11,730 nt of DNA, taken from Phycisphaerae bacterium (GTDB lineage: Bacteria > Planctomycetota > Phycisphaerae > Phycisphaerales > SM1A02). The notes under the pieces are model-generated. The model had not been told where the DNA came from. It did no database searches and worked only from the letters and a program-made list of their open reading frames with translations. Shown here in pieces: positions 6,667 to 11,730 of the stretch; the stretch's first letter is position 1; each line of letters begins with the position of its first letter. The stretch covers positions 1 through 11,730 of the forward strand of contig JAUIHC010000056.1 in the NCBI GenBank assembly GCA_030432455.1. The letters are read 5' to 3'. The position numbers and the translations under genes are program-made.

Positions 6667-7578
6667 ATGATCATCGACGCCCAGACCAGAATCTGGCCCT
6701 CCCTCGACCGCCTCGGCCGGGAGTCCGCGGCCATCGCCCGACGCCTGCATGCGTCGCGATGGATCCAGGACTCCGCCGAGCCCGGCCAACTGGAGGCCGC
6801 GATGGAGTGCGTGGACGCCGCCATGGTCTTCGCGTACCGGGCCGACCGGCAGGATGCCTGCATCCCGAACGAATGGGTCGCCGAGGTGGTCTCGCGGAGC
6901 CGCGGTCGTCTGCTCGGCGTGGCGGGCATCGATCCGATGGCGGCCGATGCGATGGTCGAACTCGACCGGGCGGTCGAGATGGGCTTCATCGGCGTGACCG
7001 TCTGCCCGTCCGATCAGGGATTCCACCCCACCCACTCGGTGGCCATGCGGGTGTGGGAGCGGTGCGAGCACCTCGGTCTGCCGGTGTTCGTCTCCCGCCC
7101 CGGCCCTCCGGGCCCCGGGGCGGTGCTCGAGTTCGATCGGCCCCTGAACTGGGACGAGGTCGGCCGAAGTCTTCCCGGTCTCTCCGTGGTGATCGGCGGC
7201 ATCGGCTCCCCGTGGGTCGAGGAGACGCACCTCCTGCTTCAGAAGCACGCCCGCTTCTTCGCCGACACCGCGGGCCTCGTGACGCGACCGTGGCAGCTCT
7301 TCCAGGCCCTTCTCGGCGCGACCTCGATGGGCGTCACCGAGAAGCTGCTCTTCGCGAGCGGATGGCCGGTCGAGACGCCCGCCAAGGCGATCGAGACGAT
7401 CTACTCGGTCAACCGGTTCAGCCACGGGACGCAGCTTCCGTCGATTCCCCGAACGCTGCTCCACGGCATCATCGAGCGGGATGTCCCGACCGCCCTCGGC
7501 ATTCCCGTCTCCGCCGGTGGCGGATCTGCCGCACCCGAGGCGTCGGCCACCCCCGCCGACACTCCCCGCACCTCGTGA
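6667..7578 (+). CDS. Amidohydrolase-fold protein lacking metal ligands (probable pseudoenzyme)
   Basis: A 303-residue protein with the layout of COG2159 amidohydrolases (TIM-barrel hydrolases or decarboxylases). It starts MIIDAQTRIWPS, where members have a DxHxH metal motif; positions 6 and 8 are Gln and Arg. The His expected near FVSRPG is Arg124, the HxG strand reads VIGGIG (Gly168), and the final GSDxP motif reads ASGWP, with Gly222 replacing the catalytic Asp. Spacing and secondary elements (GVAGIDP, AVEMGFIGVTVCP, FADTAGLVTRP, KLLFASGWPVETP) are kept, so the fold is intact while every metal ligand I can place is lost. It may be a binding or scaffold protein. The tail from about residue 281 is Ala/Pro/Thr-rich and probably disordered. 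ATG 6667 gives the family N-terminus; the ribosome site is weak. Its stop overlaps the next gene (GTGA). Confidence 0.85.
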   Translation: MIIDAQTRIWPSLDRLGRESAAIARRLHASRWIQDSAEPGQLEAAMECVDAAMVFAYRADRQDACIPNEWVAEVVSRSRGRLLGVAGIDPMAADAMVELDRAVEMGFIGVTVCPSDQGFHPTHSVAMRVWERCEHLGLPVFVSRPGPPGPGAVLEFDRPLNWDEVGRSLPGLSVVIGGIGSPWVEETHLLLQKHARFFADTAGLVTRPWQLFQALLGATSMGVTEKLLFASGWPVETPAKAIETIYSVNRFSHGTQLPSIPRTLLHGIIERDVPTALGIPVSAGGGSAAPEASATPADTPRTS

Positions 7579-8240
7579 CCGACTTCCGTCCACCTTCGCG
7601 ATTCCGGCATCGGCTTCTCGGGCTCGGCATGCTGGCGTTCGTGACGGCGATCGTCGGTTGCGCCCCGACGCATGTTCGAGGCAATGTCTCGATCACCAGC
7701 CGCACCGCGCATCCGGTCCGACTGGAGTCCACCTTCACCCACGGCGGCTATGTGGTCGAGCCCGGCGGCACCAGTCTGCTGCTCTCGACGGTGCCGTTGG
7801 ACGCCTTTCGAAACGACGAGGTCGAGTCTGCGCAGGTCATCGCGATCCACCTGCTCTGGGAGCCGTGGCCGGGTCGGACGCCGGTGAACCCGGAGGCGAC
7901 CAACCTCATGATCCGACACGTCGTCATCGCCCAAGGCGAGATCGGCGTCTATGGCGGGGGCGGATTCGGCTGGCCCACGGGCACCCCGGGTGAGACCGGG
8001 CTCGGCATCGCGATCGAGAACAGCAACGTCTCGCTCCTCGATTCGACCCCGGGATTCCGGGATCTCCTCACCCCCGCGGTCATCCGCGGCGACGTGGCGG
8101 CGCTCCTCGACGAGGTGGCGACGGTCGAGCTCCGCGACGCGGTCAGCCAGTACGTCACCGACCGGCTCGGGCGGATGCGGTGGGTCGGCGAGCCCCCCTC
8201 GGGCGACCTCCTCGTTCCCGTCCGTCTCGCCGGCCGCTGA
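7575..8240 (+). CDS. Lipoprotein of unknown function
   Basis: A 221-residue protein starting at a GTG that overlaps the stop of the amidohydrolase-like gene, so the two are probably translationally coupled. The N-terminus has Arg residues (RPPSRFRHR), a hydrophobic core (LLGLGMLAFVTAI) and a lipobox IVGC, with the lipidated Cys at residue 29. The mature part has a beta-rich start (GNVSITSRTAHPVRLESTF... YVVEPGG), a Gly-rich loop (YGGGGFGWPTG) and a helical C-terminal third. I recognise no family. The operon arrangement suggests it works with the amidohydrolase-fold protein, one in the cytoplasm and one in the envelope, but nothing in the sequence shows how. Residue +2 after the Cys is Ala-Pro, with no Asp retention signal. 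Its TGA abuts the stop of the convergent Nudix gene with no gap. Confidence 0.85.
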   Translation: MTDFRPPSRFRHRLLGLGMLAFVTAIVGCAPTHVRGNVSITSRTAHPVRLESTFTHGGYVVEPGGTSLLLSTVPLDAFRNDEVESAQVIAIHLLWEPWPGRTPVNPEATNLMIRHVVIAQGEIGVYGGGGFGWPTGTPGETGLGIAIENSNVSLLDSTPGFRDLLTPAVIRGDVAALLDEVATVELRDAVSQYVTDRLGRMRWVGEPPSGDLLVPVRLAGR

Positions 8241-8933
8241 TCAGCCGCCCGCCGCCCGCAGGACATCGCGAGCAAGACCGGCCATCGCGATCGCCGCGGC
8301 GCTGGCCGGGGTCGGGAGCGACTCGGGGGTGACGATCGCGAACGCCTCGTGCTCCCATCCGGGGGGAGCCGCCGGGCGGGTGTCGAGCACCGCCCGATGC
8401 ACGATCTCCCATGTCCCGACGGTGCGGTCCTCGAGGATCGCCAGCGGCACCGGGTCGAGCCCTGCCGGTTCGATCCCGATCTCCTCCCGCAGTTCCCGGC
8501 GGATCGTGGCTTGGGGGTCGATCGAGCCGTCGGGGCCGGGTTCGACGCCCCCGCCCGGCAGGTACTCCCAGCAGCCCGGATACGACCCGCTTGCCTCGCT
8601 GCGTCGGCCCGCCAGGAGCCGCGGGCCATCCTCGCCGGGCACCACGCACAGTCCCTTCACGCCGAGCGGACGGACGCCGGTGTCCATCCCGAGTCGTCGC
8701 ACCGCGTGAAAGCGGTAGCTCGTCGGAGCCAGGTGGATCGTGGCTCCCGCGTGGCCGTTTCGCACGACGCCGAGCACGTGCACGCAGTCGCCGTCGTGAT
8801 ATCGGGGATTCGACTCGACCAGCGTGCGCCAGAGGGCGTCGACCTCCTCGAGATCGACGCCCTCCGGCACCCAGCGGTCGGGTACGACATTGAGAACCGG
8901 AGGTCGGCGCAGTCGCACCAGTCGGCCGGTCAT
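8241..8933 (-). CDS. Nudix hydrolase
   Basis: A 230-residue protein with a Nudix domain from about residue 90 on (VKGLCVVPG... RLLAGRRSE... GCWEYLPGGGVEPG). The catalytic helix RRELREEIGIE is intact (R146, E147, E150, E151), so pyrophosphate cleavage of a nucleoside-diphosphate compound is likely. The loop differs from the classic GX5EX7REUXEEXGU box: the first Glu is Asp135 and the spacer to RE is ten residues rather than seven, because of a small insert (GSID). Residues 1-88 are an extra N-terminal domain (EEVDALWRTLVESNPRYHDGDCVHVLGV... APTSYRFHAVRRLGMDTG), reminiscent of larger Nudix proteins; it probably sets substrate choice, which cannot be told here. It lies 19 bases downstream of the peptide transporter gene and may be co-transcribed with it. 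No clear Shine-Dalgarno site. Confidence 0.88.
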   Translation of the reverse strand: MTGRLVRLRRPPVLNVVPDRWVPEGVDLEEVDALWRTLVESNPRYHDGDCVHVLGVVRNGHAGATIHLAPTSYRFHAVRRLGMDTGVRPLGVKGLCVVPGEDGPRLLAGRRSEASGSYPGCWEYLPGGGVEPGPDGSIDPQATIRRELREEIGIEPAGLDPVPLAILEDRTVGTWEIVHRAVLDTRPAAPPGWEHEAFAIVTPESLPTPASAAAIAMAGLARDVLRAAGG

Positions 8934-8952
8934 CGCGTCGGGTTCCGGCGAC

Positions 8953-10791
8953 TCAGCGATCGTCGGTCTCCCCCGCGATCGCCGCGGCGCGATGCGCCTC
9001 GTCGAGGCCGTCCTCGTCGTCGCCCTGGATGTAGTCGTGCGGCTTGTAGAAGCGGCCCACGCCGGTGAAGAGCACCGCGGCGCCGAGCATCACCCAGGTG
9101 AAGAACCAGTAGTAGCTCGCGCCGGGAAGCGTGGTGCCGCCCCCGACGGTCGCCGACCGATCGAAGGTGTCGTCGATCGTTCGCAGCTCGTCCTCGGTCG
9201 GTCGGGCCGCCCCGGGGACGTGCCGTTCCCGCCAGGTCGCCGGCGCGGCGAGGATCTCGGTGATCTCCTCGTCGGACGGCGGGAGCGACGGTGTGGCGAC
9301 GCGGAGGTTGATGTCGTCGTCGGTGAACGCCTCGCCGTCGGCGCCCGGGTCGGCGATCTGGAACGTCTCGCCGTCCACGAGGCTGTAGACGAGGCCGGCG
9401 AACGCGGGGTCCGCCTCGGCCAGCTTCGACTCGCCGGCCACGACGTCGGGGAGTCGCTTCTCGGGGGATTCCCGCCAGGCGAGCTCGATGATCGCGGCGG
9501 CGGCGTCCAGTCTGGCCCGATCGTCGGGAGCGACGATCGCCTCCGGCGATTCCGGGATCTGGATCGCGCGGTTCACCAGCGCGGTGAAGATGTTGCCGAG
9601 CGAGACGGTGAGCAGGAAGAGGCTCATCACGAAGGACTTCATCTTCGGTGGCGCCTGGGTGTAGCTGAACTCCAGGCCGGTGATCGAGACCATCACCTCC
9701 GCGGCGGTGATCACGATGTACGCGAGCAGCTGCCAGACGATGTTGGGGGTGAGCCCCTGATCGATCATGCTCTCGATGGTGGCCGAGATCGCGAAGGCGG
9801 CCGCGGTCACGAAGAGCCCGATTGAGATCTTCCGGATCGGAGTCAGCGGGAAGACCTTCGAGATCACCGGGTAGACCAGGTAGGTGAAGAGCGGGATGAA
9901 CGCGAGGATCAGCAGCGGATTGATCGCCTGGATCTGACTCTCGAGCCACTGCATCCCGAGGAACTCGCGGTCCATCTTGCCCGCCTGAAGCACCCACGCG
10001 CTGCCGGTCTGGTCGTAGAGCGACCAGAACACCGCGATGAACAGGTAGACGGGGGCGAGCTTCGCGATGACGCCGAGGCCCTCGCGGGAGAACAATTGCG
10101 TGACGAATCCGATGCCGCGAGGCGGCACGTGCACGAACCTGTGCCGCCCCATCCAGAACACGATCGTCGCGACGAACATCAGCACGCCGGGGACGCCGAA
10201 CGCCCAAGCCGGCCCGTACCACTGCAGCAGCCACGGCGTGAGCAGGGTCGAGAAGAACGAACCGAAGTTGATCGAGAAGTAGAACCAGCCGAACACCGTC
10301 GAGAGCAGATGCTTGTTGCCGCGGCCGAACTGGTCGCCGACGTGGGCGGAGACGCACGGCTTGATGCCACCCGAGCCGACCGCGATCAGGAAGAGTCCGG
10401 CCATGAGCCAGCCCCTCGGCTCCATGGTCGCCTCGAGTGCGGCGGACGGCAGATCCATCATCGCGAGACACCCGTGGCCGATGACATACAGCCACGAGAG
10501 CAGCATGATGACCATGTACTTTCCGAGGATCGCGTCGGCGACGATCGCCCCGATCACCGGGAAGAAGTACGCGCTCGCGACGAACCAGCTCATCGCCTCC
10601 CGGGCCTCGGCATCGTTCAGGAACGCCGACTCCCCCGCTCCGCTCATGAGGTACTGCGTCATGAAGACCACCAGAATGGCCTTCATCCCGTAGAAGCTGA
10701 ACCGCTCCGCGGCCTCGTTGCCGACGATGTAGGGAACGCCGCCGGGCATCGTCGTCCGAGACTGGTCGGGCATCGTCAGGAACTGGGCCAT
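8953..10791 (-). CDS. Proton-dependent oligopeptide transporter (POT/PTR2 family) with a large hydrophilic insert
   Basis: A 612-residue inner-membrane symporter importing di- and tripeptides with protons. The POT signature ExxERF is present in helix 1 (NEAAERFSFYGM, E26-R30), as is the PTR2 motif FYFSINFGS in helix 5 (about residues 170-178). I count twelve hydrophobic helices, without the two extra helices seen in many bacterial POTs. Between helix 11 (ends near 410) and helix 12 (starts near 560) lies a ~145-residue polar segment that should face the periplasm. It includes an acidic DPGADGEAFTDDD motif (481-493) resembling calcium-binding Asp/Gly loops of planctomycete surface proteins. 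ATG 10791 places the family start correctly, with GGAG ten bases before it; ATG 10878 would add 29 residues. The C-terminal tail is acidic. Confidence 0.92.
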   Translation of the reverse strand: MAQFLTMPDQSRTTMPGGVPYIVGNEAAERFSFYGMKAILVVFMTQYLMSGAGESAFLNDAEAREAMSWFVASAYFFPVIGAIVADAILGKYMVIMLLSWLYVIGHGCLAMMDLPSAALEATMEPRGWLMAGLFLIAVGSGGIKPCVSAHVGDQFGRGNKHLLSTVFGWFYFSINFGSFFSTLLTPWLLQWYGPAWAFGVPGVLMFVATIVFWMGRHRFVHVPPRGIGFVTQLFSREGLGVIAKLAPVYLFIAVFWSLYDQTGSAWVLQAGKMDREFLGMQWLESQIQAINPLLILAFIPLFTYLVYPVISKVFPLTPIRKISIGLFVTAAAFAISATIESMIDQGLTPNIVWQLLAYIVITAAEVMVSITGLEFSYTQAPPKMKSFVMSLFLLTVSLGNIFTALVNRAIQIPESPEAIVAPDDRARLDAAAAIIELAWRESPEKRLPDVVAGESKLAEADPAFAGLVYSLVDGETFQIADPGADGEAFTDDDINLRVATPSLPPSDEEITEILAAPATWRERHVPGAARPTEDELRTIDDTFDRSATVGGGTTLPGASYYWFFTWVMLGAAVLFTGVGRFYKPHDYIQGDDEDGLDEAHRAAAIAGETDDR

Positions 10792-10824
10792 CGGGTCTGG
10801 TCTCCGGGGTGTGGGTCGTGCGAT

Positions 10825-10858
10825 CGCGTGAGTCCACGCGACGCCGGCGACGAGGATA
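10825..10858 (-). promoter_or_regulatory. Possible promoter -10 and leader hairpin of the peptide transporter gene
   Basis: On the minus strand TATCCT (10858-10853) could be a -10 box, followed by a 6-bp inverted repeat CGCGTG/CACGCG with a 4-base loop (10840-10825) and then the ATG at 10791. This would give a leader of about 55 bases, and it supports the 10791 start over 10878. No good -35 is seen. The rest of the 168-base divergent gap (10792-10959) contains two copies of CCGCGGATC 20 bases apart (10886 and 10906) and nothing else I can name. Confidence 0.25.
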
Positions 10859-10959
10859 TCGGGATCCGAACGCTCCATCGCGTGGCCGCGGATCCCGGCT
10901 CTTCTCCGCGGATCACCACGATGCCCTTCCCGGAGGGCGCACGAACGTCCGCGGGATGC

Positions 10960-10987
10960 TTGACAGGCGGCGATCGGTCGCTATCGT
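10960..10987 (+). promoter_or_regulatory. Sigma-70-like promoter of the Met-rich leader ORF
   Basis: A perfect consensus -35 box TTGACA (10960-10965) is followed after 16 bases by TATCGT (10982-10987, four of six matches to TATAAT). Transcription would start near 10994-10996, at or next to the ATG of the Met-rich ORF at 10996. The mRNA would then be leaderless or nearly so, in keeping with the absence of any Shine-Dalgarno site. It is the best housekeeping promoter in the window and points towards the small ORF and aspartokinase. Confidence 0.65.
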
Positions 10988-10995
10988 TCGTCCCG

Positions 10996-11142
10996 ATGTC
11001 TTCCCGTCACTTCCAGCCCCGTCCGGTGTTCATGGCCCCCATGATGTCGATGGGCATGTCGATGACCATGTCGATGGGCATGTGTTGCATGCCCATGCCC
11101 CGCCCGGACGGTGGTTGCGGGTGTGAACGTCGGAACTGCTGA
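10996..11142 (+). CDS. Met/Cys-rich 48-codon small ORF, candidate leader peptide
   Basis: The ORF runs from ATG 10996, directly after a good promoter, to TGA 11140-11142. Residues 1-12 are ordinary (MSSRHFQPRPVF). Residues 13-34 contain 11 Met in 22 positions (MAPMMSMGMSMTMSMGM, CCMPM), and the tail holds further Cys (GGCGC, final Cys48), five Cys in all. Met is the costliest and normally one of the rarest residues, so this is far from background. Codons 36-40 form one arm of an RNA structure that competes with a hairpin before the aspartokinase gene. I therefore infer a regulatory leader peptide whose translation reports Met (or Met plus Cys) supply. At 48 codons it is longer than most known leaders. 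The rival reading is a small copper- or metal-binding protein: MxM, CC and CxC are typical metal ligands. I know of no named family that it matches. Confidence 0.65.
   Translation: MSSRHFQPRPVFMAPMMSMGMSMTMSMGMCCMPMPRPDGGCGCERRNC
11044..11079 (+). repeat. Three tandem 12-base repeats encoding MSM(G/T)
   Basis: ATGTCGATGGGC, ATGTCGATGACC and ATGTCGATGGGC follow each other without a gap and encode MSMG-MSMT-MSMG, framed by further ATG codons. The unit is a multiple of three, so gain or loss of copies would change the number of Met codons without shifting the frame. Confidence 0.85.
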
Positions 11143-11195
11143 GAAGCACCGAAGAACACACCAGGTCGAATGACCAAGGCACCACCGTCCGGGCG
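11101..11195 (+). promoter_or_regulatory. Candidate antiterminator pairing of a leader-peptide attenuator
   Basis: Bases 11101-11115 (CGCCCGGACGGTGGT, codons 36-40 of the small ORF) are a perfect 15-base complement of 11181-11195. The second segment is also the 5' arm and loop of the hairpin at 11177-11207, so the two structures cannot coexist. An upstream segment, 11019-11026 (CCGTCCGG), can pair with 11104-11111 over 8 bases. This gives 1:2, 2:3 and 3:4 pairings, as in amino-acid attenuators. A ribosome delayed in the Met run would sit between segments 1 and 2 and leave 2 free to trap 3; rapid translation would cover 2 and let the hairpin form. The pairings are read directly; the mechanism is inferred. 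Confidence 0.55.
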
Positions 11196-11207
11196 ACGGT
11201 GGTGCCT
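11177..11207 (+). terminator. Hairpin between the small ORF and aspartokinase, candidate attenuator terminator
   Basis: AGGCACCACCGTC (11177-11189) and GACGGTGGTGCCT (11195-11207) form a perfect 13-bp stem with a 5-base loop, 34 bases after the small ORF's stop and 116 bases before the aspartokinase start. The downstream bases GTCGTATCGG contain only three T, so it would be a weak intrinsic terminator unless assisted by Rho or NusG/NusA. Confidence 0.6.
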
Positions 11208-11323
11208 GTCGTATCGGCGGGCAGCCCACAACGTGCGTTCGAACCTCCTCACCGAACCCCAGCGAGGGGCCCACCGCATCCTCCATGCGCGATCGGTGCG
11301 CCGCCGTCACATCGAGGTCTCCC

Positions 11324-11730
11324 GTGAATCCTCAGTCCTCCACCATCGTTCAGGTCCTCAAGTTCGGCAGTTCCGTGCTGCGAACCGAGGGAGACCTTCC
11401 CGACGTCGCCGCCGAGGTTCATCGTCGATTCCGTCGCGGGCATCGTCTGGTCGTCGTGGTCTCGGCGTTCCGGGGCCGAACCGACCGGCTCGTCGAGCTC
11501 GCGGATCGTCTCCACGCCGAGGACGAGGATCGGGCGACGCTCCTCGGTCTCGGTGAGCCGGAGGCAGCGGCGGCCACCGCGATCGCACTGCGAACCGCGG
11601 GGCTGCCCGCTCGGCTCATCCCGGCCTCGGAGGTCGGGATCGTCGCCGCGGGCGGTGCCGTCGATGCGCATCCGATCCTGGTGGACCCCATCGTGATCCG
11701 AGCCGCCCTCGACGACGGAGACATCCCCGT
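11324..11730 (+). CDS. Aspartokinase, N-terminal part (3' end outside the window)
   Basis: The frame starts at GTG 11324, with GAGG six bases before it, and runs off the window; 135 full codons are visible. The amino-acid kinase features are VQVLKFGSSVL (the KFGGTSV nucleotide loop of aspartokinases, with an atypical Ser-Ser), RLVVVVSAFRGRTDRLVELA (the VVVSAMxGxTDxL motif) and LGEPEAAAATAIALRTAGLPARLIPASEVGI, the region holding the Glu that binds aspartate. The enzyme phosphorylates aspartate, the first step towards lysine, threonine, isoleucine and methionine. The KFGSS form and the downstream sequence remind me of aspartokinases fused to homoserine dehydrogenase, but the C-terminal half and ACT domains are not visible, so fusion and feedback type are unknown. 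It is the first real enzyme gene after the Met-rich leader ORF and hairpin, which suggests control by methionine supply. Confidence 0.88.
   Translation, partial: MNPQSSTIVQVLKFGSSVLRTEGDLPDVAAEVHRRFRRGHRLVVVVSAFRGRTDRLVELADRLHAEDEDRATLLGLGEPEAAAATAIALRTAGLPARLIPASEVGIVAAGGAVDAHPILVDPIVIRAALDDGDIP

Noticed and set aside
3248..10827. At least five GCGATCGC octamers (3248, 6413, 8287, 8975, 10820), like the cyanobacterial HIP1 element
   Set aside because: More than base composition alone predicts, but most lie in genes where common codons (GCG, ATC, GAT, CGC) generate them, and the gene content does not look cyanobacterial.
10792..10878. N-terminal extension of the peptide transporter from ATG 10878
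   Set aside because: The added 29 residues are not part of the family, a possible -10 box lies inside them, and ATG 10791 has a usable ribosome site.
11007..11310. Minus-strand open frames opposite the Met-rich ORF, including His-rich products
   Set aside because: The His/Gly/Ala-rich sequence is simply the complement of repeated ATG codons. The plus strand has the promoter and the structured context.
11143..11323. SAM riboswitch or T-box before aspartokinase
   Set aside because: I see neither the conserved core of a SAM riboswitch nor a T-box sequence. The only convincing structure is the competing hairpin pair involving the small ORF.

Overview
This is a gene-dense, GC-rich window (roughly 70% G+C by eye) from a free-living bacterial chromosome. 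The gene content suggests a planctomycete, possibly of the Phycisphaerae: an ECF sigma operon, large secreted proteins of no known family, an Asp/Gly-rich acidic repeat-like motif in a transporter loop, very G/C-biased codon use and many GTG starts. This placement is an inference from style and was not tested by any search. I see no tRNA, rRNA, insertion sequence, phage gene or CRISPR array.

Layout. (1) Bases 2-589 (+) hold the 3' part of a membrane-anchored thioredoxin-fold protein. (2) Bases 4709-624 (-) form a tight five-gene operon: ECF sigma factor, small single-pass membrane protein (anti-sigma-like position), secreted protein of unknown function, tRNA(Ile)-lysidine synthetase TilS, and a receiver-like protein lacking its phospho-acceptor Asp. 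Three of the four junctions are 4-base start/stop overlaps. A strong hairpin (4775-4807) separates the operon from (3) a cobalamin-binding-like protein lacking the usual cobalt-ligand motif (5548-4835, -) and UbiE/MenG (6537-5737, -). (4) Divergent from ubiE, bases 6667-8240 (+) encode an amidohydrolase-fold protein without its metal ligands, overlapping a lipoprotein gene by 4 bases. (5) Convergent to these are a Nudix hydrolase (8933-8241, -) and a POT-family peptide transporter (10791-8953, -) with a ~145-residue hydrophilic insert. (6) From 10960 to the window end (+) comes a promoter, a 48-codon Met/Cys-rich small ORF, a hairpin and the start of an aspartokinase gene.

The most interesting part is region 6. 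The small ORF has 11 internal Met codons in 22, plus five Cys codons. Just after the Met run, bases 11101-11115 are a perfect 15-base complement of 11181-11195. That second segment is also the 5' arm of a 13-bp hairpin lying between the small ORF and the aspartokinase gene. The two pairings exclude each other, which is the layout of a leader-peptide attenuator. Aspartokinase catalyses the first step of the pathway leading to methionine. A Met (or sulfur amino acid) sensing attenuator is therefore the leading hypothesis, with a small metal-binding protein as the main rival.

Two further themes recur. Three promoter-like -10 elements end 6-8 bases before an ATG, which suggests leaderless mRNAs. 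Three different enzyme or sensor folds (receiver, B12-binding, amidohydrolase) have lost their defining active residues.
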